This document shows, in pieces, positions 9,509-18,276 of a DNA stretch of 23,286 nucleotides. The notes beneath the pieces were generated by a model. That model saw only the letters and a list, made by a program, of their open reading frames with translations. It searched no databases and was not told where the DNA came from. Both the position numbers and the translations under genes were made by a program. The stretch covers positions 1 through 23,286 of the forward strand of contig JAQGAU010000844.1 in assembly GCA_034698045.1 (NCBI GenBank), read 5' to 3'. Position 1 is the stretch's first letter; each line of letters starts with the position of its first letter. The DNA is from Paramacrobiotus richtersi (taxonomy: Eukaryota > Tardigrada > Eutardigrada > Parachela > Macrobiotidae).

Positions 9509-11779
9509 ATGTTTGCCAAAATATATTTTCTTGCCGTATGCTGCTTTGTGACGGTTTATGTAACAACTGCGGTGTATATTTTGGAGCCAACTGCATACAC
9601 AGGTAGGTAATAATAAACATGTCAGTGGTTTACAGAAAATACTTAAAATATAACAGACGGAAATTATTTTAACCAAAAGTGTCTAACTATAATATGTACG
9701 CAAACCTTAACAGAGATTATGAAATTTTTTTGCTTCGAAATGACGTCACAATAGGCAGCCTACTGCAAGACCCGCTGTGAAATGGTTCGTGAATCATGAT
9801 GTGCAGTTTGATAGTCATGCAGATGCTCTGGAAACCATCCAAACCGAAAATATACAAAATATAAAGTAAAATAATCAACGAGACTGACAATCACCTTACA
9901 ACGTTAGTAATCATGGAGCCGGGTGACACGATATACCCCGAAGCCAACAACCCGAAATACTCCCCGACCAGCGGCTACCGCTTCGTCCTGGAGCCCAACC
10001 GGATGGTGATCTACGACCAGTGCAACAATCAGCCCGTCTTCGCCACCTTCAACGACTCCACCACCAGCGTCAGTCGGCTGTCGCTGGACCACTCGTCCGG
10101 GCATCTACAGATGACCGGCGGTCATGGGACCCGGAGAAACAGTGTCCTGTGGAAGTCGGGAACCAGTCCGGCCATCCGGGACTACTCGACCGCGGAGCTG
10201 CGTATCTCGGATAATGGGTTCTTGGAGCTGTGTGCCAGTGAGCAGGAGCGGTGTTACTGGCAGTCGGCGGGGTTCCGGTATAAAACTTGTGAGACGGCGT
10301 ACGGCACTGCCACCAACGGTACGTTTATTTCGTTAACATTTTCAATGGTGCATATTGTTCGCTGTTGCCTGTTTGCGTTAGTTCTGCCAGATCGATTGTC
10401 CGATATTATTGTATTTTGATTTTATTTCACATTGTGCTACGTTATGTTACTTTTATTTTTACCATTTTTATTTCTCTGCTTATATGATAGCGTAGTCATC
10501 TTTACATACTTATGTTTTACTTTTATTTTTCACCGTAATTTTGTTTATTATTTATTTACTGTGTTTATTGCTGTACCATGGTATCATATATTTACTTCTT
10601 TTTTTTGTAATACAATATTTGTCTGTAATTTATTGGATGCCTTATTGAATCGGTTGTTTATAATTCTTTTGTATCTTATGGTGTTGTTTACTATTTCTTC
10701 GTTGGCTTTGCCTTGTGCGTAATGTGACATTCTAGAAATTGGTATCCACCGAAAACCGGCTTTATTATCAATGCCGGTTTTTTTATCGCCATCTGTACAA
10801 GACGTATGTAGTATAATTGTAGTTGTGCTCCGCTCCGGTCAGTCCCTCCGCGCCGAGCAGACAGTCGAGTCGCCCAACGGCGAGTACAAGGTCAAACTCC
10901 ATTCGGACGGCAACTTTGTCCTGAAGCGCAAATGCGACGACCGCGCCGTTTTCAGCACCTACAGTTACCCGGGTGAAGCCGGAAATGTCACCCTCGAACG
11001 CGACGGGAACCTGGTGGTCTACGGGACCGTCTACATTGACAGCGGGCGTGCGCTGTGGTTCGCTGAGCCCTGGAGAGGCTATCCGGATACTGCGTTCGGT
11101 AACTCGCAGCTGCGGATGGACAACACCGGGGTGCTGTATCTCTGTGTGGTGGGCGCCGAGAAGTGCCACTGGCAGTCGGGATTCTTGCTGTACTTCGACC
11201 ACTGCGATCAGGTATACATATATAGGGATCGAGAAATGCAAACCGATGAATCACTCTGGGCTGTGAACCATTCAACGAAGAAAACAGCTTAATTTACGTA
11301 CACGAAACTTCCGTTCCCGATAATATAATGTTAAATTATCTGAGACGTTCGGAAGCCTCGTGTGCGTATATGTTTTTATTGGGAAACCCAGATACCGTAC
11401 TAAAATCTACATACAACAATGCAATCAATGCGTGTATATATTATTAATTTTGAAAGTATAGAATATAATAAATAAGCTGTATGGTTGTTGGGATAAGAAA
11501 GCATGAACGAAACAGCTACGTTATTTAAATTGTACTTTACATTGGACTTTGTACCTTTTTTGTGTCAACATTGTTTGTGGGCTGTTGCCAAATAAATATA
11601 CTTTGTACATACCTTGCAAAATGAATATAATTATATTACAGGTGCAGAGCGAACACGGTGGCACTCGCTTCGGGGAGACGGTCACCGGCCCAAGAACGGC
11701 ACGATTAACTAGCGGCGCTTCGATCATCAGTTCGGCATTGGGAATGTTCTCCTTGGTGATACTCTCAGTTTTTCATTAA
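9509..11779 (+). CDS. Secreted protein with two bulb-type (GNA-like) lectin domains, probably GPI-anchored
   Basis: Four exons: 9509-9602, 9908-10318, 10823-11211 and 11642-11779, encoding 343 residues. Exon 1 encodes the signal peptide (MFAKIYFLAVCCFVTVYV...); an in-frame ATG at 9488 would add seven residues. Exons 2 and 3 each encode one B-lectin domain (about 32-168 and 169-298). They align throughout: VIMEPGDTIYPEA with VVLRSGQSLRAEQ, VIYDQCNNQPVFATF with VLKRKCDDRAVFSTY, and LELCASEQERCYWQS with LYLCVVGAEKCHWQS. This family binds mannose through QxDxNxVxY sites. Only E227-R-D-G-N-L-V-V-Y235 in domain 2 is close to the consensus, and the domain 1 sites are degenerate. The last exon ends in a 20-residue hydrophobic tail (ALGMFSLVILSVFH at the very end) preceded by small residues SGAS, as in a GPI signal. 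It may be a surface carbohydrate-binding protein. Domain-per-exon layout suggests internal duplication. Confidence 0.85.
10752..10781. repeat. Inverted repeat in the intron between the lectin-domain exons
   Basis: AAAACCGGC (10752-10760) and GCCGGTTTT (10773-10781) form a perfect 9-bp stem with a 12-base loop followed by a T run. It lies about 40 bases before the acceptor of the second lectin exon, within or near the branch-point region. Confidence 0.75.
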
Positions 11780-12234
11780 ACGTTGCAAAACTTGGTCTGT
11801 AACTCAATAGACTTTGTTCTACAGCGAATTATGACTGTGTTGTATGTGGGATACAGGAATGTGAGTCAACACACCCGGTGGTGGTCATAAAGGTGTATAA
11901 TAAATTCCTCTTTTCCCGTGCATAACAATTAACCACTCGTTTCGCGTTCCGTAGTATCCGGTAAAATGTTGACATATAACTTGTCGAGTTAGCTTTTCCT
12001 TGTTTACTCTCAGAGTAATGTTATTGAAAGTCCGCACTGTATTACATAAGCATCATTCTGGGTGCTCTGCTTCGCTATATTTCTAATCGGTTGATGATGT
12101 GTGCTTTATTATATTATTGCGGTTTTGTGGTATTTTTATGTAAACCGGTGGAACTCATACTATAACAATCCAACGACAGCTTCTCATAGTTCATCTCACA
12201 ACTGTATCCACCGACGCATATCCGGTCCACAAGA
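11780..12234. other. Intergenic region, lectin 3' end and next promoter
   Basis: No coding sequence is supported. An AATAAA poly(A) signal at 11899-11904 sits 120 bases after the lectin stop. On the right, TATAAC (12161-12166), with an initiator-like TCATCT whose A is about 32 bases downstream, may be the core promoter of the chitin-binding gene. Confidence 0.5.
11899..11904 (+). terminator. Poly(A) signal AATAAA of the lectin gene
   Basis: A canonical AATAAA lies 120 bases downstream of the lectin stop codon, and T-rich sequence follows it. Confidence 0.55.
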
Positions 12235-13756
12235 ATGTTATCATCTGGATTCTTCCTAATAGCTACGTGCTTTCTCCTACTGGTAAGCCAAACAACATTC
12301 GATGAATAGCGACTTCGGTGTGGCCAGTAACGATTGTCATGCGCAGCTGCTTTAGTTGCACCGATACTTATGACAATGCATAGAAAATTATCAATTCATT
12401 CTCATTAAAGAAAAAGAGTAATGGCTTTCGGTTGTCTTTTCCAAGGTACGACTGGGGACGTGCCAGTTCAGCTATGCCGTCAACGAGACCACCGCCGACC
12501 ACGGTCCCCATGAAATTCCCGCCTGGACGATCTTCAACTGCGCAGCGCATCCGCCGGGATTGTACGCCGATACCGTCAGAGACTGCCATGGTGTGTCGTA
12601 TACTTTTTTTACATATCTGTACTTGTACATACAGAAGTACCGCTACATGTATGACAGATGTATGGATTTCTTGCAGTTTTTTACTTGTGCACAAAAAGTG
12701 GCTTGAAGTTTCCCATAGTCTGTCCAGGTGAGTACATGACACCCTAATTTGCTAGTCAGTGTTAAGAATAAATATATTAATAATGGTATTAACTATACAT
12801 TTCGCAAGCACGTATAGCCTGAATGGGAATCAGTACCACACACATACATACAGCACACAGAGACTTTAACTAGCATGTGGGTGTAGGTTCAGGTATATAC
12901 GCAGAGTCCCGAAACTTAACACTACTACTAAATGCTATAATAACAGAAGTACTATAACACTACTGTCAACAACATTTTCCTTAAATTATGAGAAGCCTGT
13001 TCCGCGAAATAAATGCATAGACTGATTTGTACACGCACTGTAAACAGGAAGCTAGTAGTCACAACACACGGTTAACCGACGGTCTGACGCTTAACTGACC
13101 ACTACCGAGGCGGGAGGTTGTGGGCCACCCCGTCTGCGTCGTCCAATGTACCACGTCGCCCACGTGTCGATCCCGTACTCTTCTGCATCCTCGAGATCTT
13201 GCGGACGTTCTCCTATTTGGTAATCAGTGACACTCGGCGAATCCGTCGAATTTGTCCGCTGGCCGGTTTCTTGTTCATAGATCTCTTGCAGCACACTTGT
13301 GTCGCAGAACTTGCACATCAATTTGATTTGTTCTGTAGAAAAGGACACTGCGAAAACAACCGTGTAAACGAGAAAGAGTTGTGTACATACGATAGAGCGG
13401 AACGTAGGCCGGTGCTTTCTCCACTGGTATCGTCGCTACTGGTGTGTTCTGACACAAAGAACACAGAGAGGCCATTATCGCGGCAATTTTACAGCTAGTC
13501 ACTAATGTTGCGCACATTTTCGAAACTGCAGTTTTTAGCAAACACAGCATAACCACTTCCGGCAGTGAATCTTGGCAACGTGAAATGCATCGTTTTATAC
13601 ACTTTTTGCCCATACAAGGATTAAAGGTTAATTTGTTGTGCTACACATTGCGCAGGAAGAGAAACAATAACCAGTCATCTTCCCAGGTACAACGGCAATT
13701 GTCCAGAAAGTGACGGCAATTGCAGTGTTAGCGCCCAATCAACGGTGTGTAATTGA
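12235..13756 (+). CDS. Small secreted chitin-binding (peritrophin-A/CBM14) protein; 3' end uncertain
   Basis: Exons 12235-12282, 12446-12590 and 12677-12727 are well supported; the last exon is less certain, with 13707-13756 preferred (97 residues). Exon 1 encodes a signal peptide (MLSSGFFLIATCFLLL). Residues 48-80 read FNC...PPGLYADTVRDC.VFYLC..SGLKFPIVCP, the C1-C4 pattern of a chitin-binding type 2 domain with its usual aromatic and Asp positions. The preferred last exon adds PESDGNC and AQSTVCN, supplying cysteines 5 and 6 before a TGA. Alternatives are an acceptor at 13687, which keeps only one cysteine; a weaker GTACAT donor at 12733, which gives better spacing; or reading through the exon 3 donor to a TAA at 12745 with AATAAA at 12767, which yields an incomplete domain. 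The protein probably binds chitin outside the cell, in cuticle or gut lining. A minus-strand gene lies inside the last intron. Confidence 0.7.
13091..13550 (-). CDS. Small putative secreted peptide precursor, nested in antisense
   Basis: Two exons on the minus strand: 13550-13391 and 13347-13091, joined by a GTATGT donor (phase 1) and a TTTTCGCAG acceptor, encoding 138 residues. The start is the first ATG after a well-spaced TATA/initiator pair; the next ATG (13517, A at -3) is also possible and gives 127 residues. The N-terminus is hydrophobic and Cys-rich (TSCKIAAIMASLCSLC) and could be a signal peptide or anchor, though an internal lysine weakens it. Residues 65-68 are CKFC. The C-terminal part is acidic and then reads IDTWATWYIGRRRRGG. 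A Gly followed by four Arg is what amidation and convertase processing of a neuropeptide precursor would need, giving a possible ...TWATWYI-amide. I recognise no family. It lies wholly inside the last intron of the opposite-strand chitin-binding gene. Confidence 0.5.
13564..13599 (-). promoter_or_regulatory. TATA box and initiator for the nested minus-strand gene
   Basis: On the minus strand, TATAAAA (13599-13593) is followed by an initiator-like TTCACT with its A at 13566, 33 bases downstream of the first T. This spacing fits an arthropod-type core promoter. It excludes the upstream ATG at 13613 and leaves 13550 or 13517 as the start. Confidence 0.5.
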
Positions 13757-14019
13757 GGTCACCGGTAAAGGTGTCCGTTTGGGCGGTAAACGTGTCTAAC
13801 GAGATCACGCTGAAGTGGGGGCGGAGTGACGGCAGTGAAATTATGGGAAACGACAGTTTTCTTTACCGGTGCCTGCAACCGTTAACCTTTCGCTTGATTG
13901 CACTTCCATCCCGGTATCCTTTGCTAGTTCCACTAGCTGGAGTACAAATGTATCGATTGACGTAGTATTTGATCCGCTATGCAATTTTCCAGGCAATTTT
14001 GATGCAAACCCAGTTTTTG

Positions 14020-14063
14020 CAAATGTGTAAATAATAAAGAACAAATGTGTAGATAATAAAGTG
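14020..14063. repeat. 22-bp tandem duplication carrying AATAAA
   Basis: Two adjacent copies (14020-14041, 14042-14063) share CAAATGTGTA.ATAATAAAG with few differences. Each carries an AATAAA hexamer, so this may serve as a duplicated poly(A) signal about 275 bases beyond the preferred stop of the chitin-binding gene. Confidence 0.6.
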
Positions 14064-14078
14064 TACAGCGAGAAAGAG

Positions 14079-14291
14079 ATGGACTGTGTGCGAGCCCTCC
14101 CCGAGAGCGGTGTCTGTGCTAAAGAGCGGAAGAAGATTGCTGCTGTAAAAAAGCTTCCCGTTGGAGGACTGCATCGTACTTCCACTACGTCGGAGCCGGT
14201 GCAGACAACGATCATTGCTGATGATTTACAGAACAACAGAGAGACTCTGACTAACAGCATCAGGAAGCGATTCCGTAACAAACCGGTATAA
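14079..14291 (+). CDS. Hypothetical ORF, possible terminal exon
   Basis: An open frame of 70 codons from the ATG at 14079 (MDCVRALPESGVCAKERKKI...) to a TAA. Its composition is coding-like (Lys, Arg, Glu, Asp, Thr) and it ends IRKRFRNKPV. An AATAAA at 14454-14459 lies 163 bases downstream. No upstream exon, domain or similarity could be established. The preceding sequence has an AG but no pyrimidine tract. It may be chance. Confidence 0.22.
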   Translation: MDCVRALPESGVCAKERKKIAAVKKLPVGGLHRTSTTSEPVQTTIIADDLQNNRETLTNSIRKRFRNKPV

Positions 14292-14630
14292 AGTGTTTGC
14301 GACGTAATTGTAGCTTTCCACTGTACAATATTGTAGTATGTGTTACCTTTAGTCCGCACGAGGTCATAACAATTTTGCTTATTTGTACTATGTTCTTGCT
14401 ACATTAGAGATTCACATTCTCCTGCTGTTTTACTTTAACAACAAAGATTTATTAATAAACATTTACGCCAAAACCTCATAAAAAGACCGAAACAATATCT
14501 TTCTGAAGATAAAACTTGTACCTAGTAAAACCAAATTCAAGCCCCGAACTTCCGTGGTGCACTAGGTCCACTCAAAGCTTCTGTATGCATTGATCGCATC
14601 AAAACTGTCAATGAACAATTACGAGTCAAT
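14292..14630. other. Convergent 3' region
   Basis: No coding sequence was seen. It contains overlapping poly(A) hexamers for both strands: AATAAA on plus at 14454-14459 and on minus at 14453-14448. The minus one lies about 180 bases after the CPAP1-like stop. Confidence 0.5.
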
Positions 14631-16174
14631 TTACGACACATAACTGCCACCCCACACCAGTCTAAACGGCTGCCGTTTCCATTCCGGTATAGTGGACGCC
14701 GTGGACGCCGGGGTCGAGGTCATCTTCCTCCGCAAGAGCTCCCGAGTCGAGCTCGTGGCGACAGACTTGCTTTTAGAGGTCATGGTTACCGCCACACTGG
14801 TCGATGGTATTGTGGTCGTCGTCGTGTGGGGGCGCAGCGTGGTCGACTTGCCATGGCCGTTCTTCCGGCGGATTAGCCGTTCGTCCGATGTTCCGCTGTT
14901 CAGGTAATCGCTGCGGTTGGAAAGTGTGTCCTGATTATCCAGCAGCGGCCAGGTTGGATGGTATAAACGGGAGTTGGAATAGTGGTAAAACTCTTTGGTC
15001 CTGTAAGATCCATAAGAAATAGAGCGAGCCATGGGTTTTACGCCCAGGCGGCAAGTTAGCGTGTGTTTCATATGAAGAGAACATGTGAAATATCTATGTA
15101 TCTAAAACTGTAGATATTAGTGCACTACGATCGACCAGCCCGAGCATTTTCGAAGCCGGTATGTGACCGTATGTCAGTGAAAACTGCAGCAAAAAAACAA
15201 AATGAAACAATGAAAACAATGAACAGTGCAGCAATACAACTAAATATGATAAGAACTAAGAAGTGAAAGTTAGTTAAACACATTAGAATAAGATAAACTG
15301 CAAAAAATCCTTTTTGCTTTCCACGTGAAATAAAAGGAATAACCCCCCATAACCAAAAAAAAAAGTTTAAATATTGTGCAATATAAAATGAATAAAAAAT
15401 AAATTGTATATACTCAGTAGTGCTAATGGAGTTTTATAAAATAAATAATATAAAATAAATAAGGGTCTGCGCTAAAAAAACAAAGAAGAATAAAATAAAA
15501 TAGAAGCAACTATCGATAAAAAAAGGTAAGACTAATAAATGCAGATTACGTATTCGAGCACTTACTTGGAGCAGTCCACATTGAAGAACCAATCACTGCA
15601 ACAAAAAGCAGCCCATGATTAACATCACCAATTATACCAAGCGACTGACCACAATCATGTTGGGTACGTACCATACCAAAGTGATCTGGTTGAACAACGT
15701 CGCATTCGGACACAAATAACTCCACTGTACTCCTCGGAAATCACACCGGCGAAACACCTGACACCCGGTGTCCGCATCGGCATAGAATCCCGGCTGTCCC
15801 ATCGCCTCACAAGAGAACCGGGATTCCGGGATTTCTGCTAAGGTGGGATAATCCACCCCGGAAACAGCCGTGCGTAGAACATCCTCGGAAGTTCCGCTAG
15901 GATGACCTTTCAGTTGTTTTAACGCGTCCCAGACGGGTGGGTCCTGTTTGGGAATGGTTTCCTGGGATTTCATCTGGAGGAGGTCGGAAGGGGAGATCTC
16001 CGGCTGGAGATCGGTGGAGAGGTCTCGGCTGTAGGTTTGGATGTTGTATTCGGGTTTGTGGAAGAATTCCCGTTTTGCTTTGCGGCGGATGAGTTTCTCG
16101 GGGGTGGAGAAGGGGTTCGGGGTCAGTTCGACCAATGAGGCAGTTGCTGTGCCGCTCTTCAGCTTTTTCAAAGC
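14631..16174 (-). CDS. CPAP1-like cuticular chitin-binding protein (5' end missing)
   Basis: Three minus-strand exons: 16174-15672, 15595-15566 and 15000-14631, encoding 300 visible residues. Phases agree at each join: TG|GTACGT with T GAT recreates Cys168, and AA|GTAAGT with G ACC recreates Lys178. The first visible exon starts in phase 0 after an acceptor (GTGGTAG), so one or more upstream exons, including the signal peptide, are missing from the model. Residues 106-176 are one chitin-binding type 2 domain: VDYPTLAEIPESRFSC, six cysteines (122, 138, 144, 155, 168, 176), CQVFRRCDFRG, YLCPNATLFNQITLVCDWFF and NVDC. The lead-in and the CDWFFNVDCSK exit are characteristic of the single-domain CPAP1 class of panarthropod cuticle proteins, which bind chitin in the extracellular matrix. 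RRKAKR (30-35) could be a convertase site. The C-terminal 120 residues are basic and Ser/Thr-rich and include a TTTTT run. Confidence 0.87.
15096..15565. other. A-rich intron of the CPAP1-like gene
   Basis: This is the central and left part of the 565-base intron between 15566 and 15000. It is strongly A-rich on the plus strand, with many AAATAAA-type runs, and holds no exon or recognisable element. Confidence 0.5.
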
Positions 16175-17144
16175 CTACCACATAGACAAACTACACCCCA
16201 GTTTACCCACAAAATTATTCAACAAATTTGTTTTGCAATGTTTGTACTAATTAAAATAAAATGAATACCTTTTTTAATAAGAAGAACACGAACCGGTATT
16301 ATTTTTTTGTCTTTTTATCTTGTCACTACAGAACATACAAAACAGTCAAATAACGGTACTCTTTGGTAACAGTTGCAGAGAACAATTAATTACATTTAAT
16401 TGTTAATAAATAATTTACTGATATTAAATTAATTATATTCTAAATCCAATTTCGGTAGCAAATATTACAACAAAATGTTTCAATAGCACAGGTCAAAAGC
16501 TTTGATCAGTCCACATACAAACCTATTAAAATGTTTTATAACATAAAGAAATTCGTGCTAGCGTTACATTGTTGGGTTAGTGGTATTCGAGGTGCTGTAT
16601 TTCATACATCAGGCAAACTGGCAATCCCACAACAAATCATCACAAACAACAGATCCATAATACAGTCGGGAGTAATCCAGTGAGCATCAGTACCTCAGGA
16701 CAGATCCAAGTTGAATGATTAATGTAAGCAACCGTTGCTCCACATGTTTGTGAAGGTCACTCTACGTGTGCCAGCAACATAACTAAACTAAAGATCATAA
16801 ACCGATTTGGTGTTATGTGCAGTAAGTACCTTGTAAACTCTTAACGACAGGTTAACCGCGTCGTTGTCCATCAACCGCGCACTGATTCAGCCGATCAACT
16901 GTCTTAACATTTTACGGGATCAAGAGCCAGTGGTTCTTACGCACGTTCTGCCCGTCAATTTACGCCGGTAATGGGGCAGGAAAAAAGCCATTTTCACCGC
17001 ATTATGCAAGTGCGCGGGTGATGTTTTTTTAGTATGCTTTGGAAACCGTTATAATGCACGAGCCAACGCGTTTTATTCCGCTAAGAAGAGCGTTATTAAT
17101 AAGCCATACTGCCGGCAAACAGCGTTGAGCTAATCATCGCAGCT

Positions 17145-17183
17145 CGGTGTCCGCGGCTTCCGCAGCGATGCGGAACGACACCG
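17145..17183. repeat. GC-rich two-part inverted repeat
   Basis: CGGTGTC (17145-17151) pairs with GACACCG (17177-17183). TTCCGCA (17158-17164) pairs with TGCGGAA (17169-17175) around a GCGA tetraloop. An asymmetric bulge of six bases versus one separates the stems. It stands out against AT-rich surroundings. Confidence 0.7.
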
Positions 17184-17435
17184 GCTAACGAAGGTACGGA
17201 AACTTTGTAGATGGTGAGGAACGGCACGGAGCTGTACCAGCAGCGCTAAGCCGCTAACTACTAGCACTATATGTAGAATGTCAGTTGTCTTAAACTTGAC
17301 ACTTTATGGAATGCCATAGTTGTTTCTGCGCTTTCTTCTACTGAACGGTTAATCAGGTTTAGTTTAGTCAGTCAAGCATATTATACATTTTTCTTAATAT
17401 ATATTTATTGCATGCCTTAACTGATCTTTGCAGTT

Positions 17436-17770
17436 GGTGTCATTGTTTAACACTTCTTCGATATTTAGTTTTTGTTAAAACTTTTGGTACCTGGTTTTTT
17501 CTGGGTTTTTTTTTACCTGTGTTTTGGTACCTGATTAGGTACACTTTACTGTGGTTTAATTTTTTTAAATTTATGTCATTTTTCACTGACATCGCTTAGT
17601 TTTGTAACATTTTTTGGTACATTCCTTATGGTTTATATTCTTGTATGTATGTCTTTATTCTCTAAAATGTTATAACATTAGTTTTGTCAGATTTTTTATG
17701 GTTTAGTTGCTGTGTGTTTATGTCATTATTCTACTCGTACAACATGTTTTAGTTTTTTGCAGAATTTCTG
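17436..17770. repeat. Degenerate ~71-76 bp T-rich tandem repeat
   Basis: The anchor [T/G]ATGTC[A/T]TT recurs at 17572, 17648 and 17719, with a diverged copy (GGTGTCATT) at about 17436. In each copy it is followed by TTAGTTTT and ACATTTTTTGGTAC or a similar run, then by TTATGGTTTA. Spacing between the clear copies is 76 and 71 bases. The strand is strongly T-rich with almost no long A runs. Confidence 0.5.
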
Positions 17771-18276
17771 ACCTGCGTTATTCGGTCTTGTCTTGTACAG
17801 TATCCTATACGAAATCTGCTTCGTAATTCGTTAATATTTTTGTAAACAACTGGCCAAAATGCCCGATTCAATACGGTTTAACACATGTAGCAAATGGATT
17901 TATATATGGCACAAAAGCGTTCTTTAAATTCATCTGCCTGATACACAGTATCCACGAGGCAGCCGTCTACTAAGTAGCATCATAACTTAATTCAACATCG
18001 AAACGCAAATCCATTGATAATAGATTCTGTTGTATTAGCCAATACCAAAATATAATAATAAAAAAATATACCAGTATGCATACTGTAGAGCAAAATCATT
18101 AGCACCTTCTAGGACGGAACCGGGAATTATTATGTATCAAATCCAGAGAGTTTTGCTAGAAAGTATGCCATCACATTGTTCTAAACATCCAAAACATTGC
18201 TTTACGCAAACAGCTACTGAACAACAATATTTCCTTGTCGACGTTTGTGCGCAGAGTGTTTCCTGTACAACTTGGA

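Larger units (their letters stand above)
16175..18276. other. Long non-coding region between CPAP1-like gene and GPCR
   Basis: No exon is confidently identified, although the missing first exon or exons of the CPAP1-like gene should lie in or beyond it. The region is AT-rich from 16200 to 16800, GC-richer with a hairpin at 17145-17183, and T-rich and repetitive from about 17400 to 17770. The right part is the 3' flank of the GPCR gene. Confidence 0.45.

Noticed and set aside
13594-13613. Upstream ATG at 13613 as the start of the nested minus-strand gene
   Set aside because: It lies upstream of the TATA/initiator pair, so it would not be transcribed from that promoter.
13841-14359. 172-codon minus-strand open frame
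   Set aside because: It has no recognisable domain and overlaps another open frame on the plus strand; likely chance.
17408-17599. Plus-strand ORF rich in Phe, Leu and Trp, resembling a membrane protein
   Set aside because: Its composition is explained by T-rich repeat DNA, and there are no supporting splice or promoter signals.
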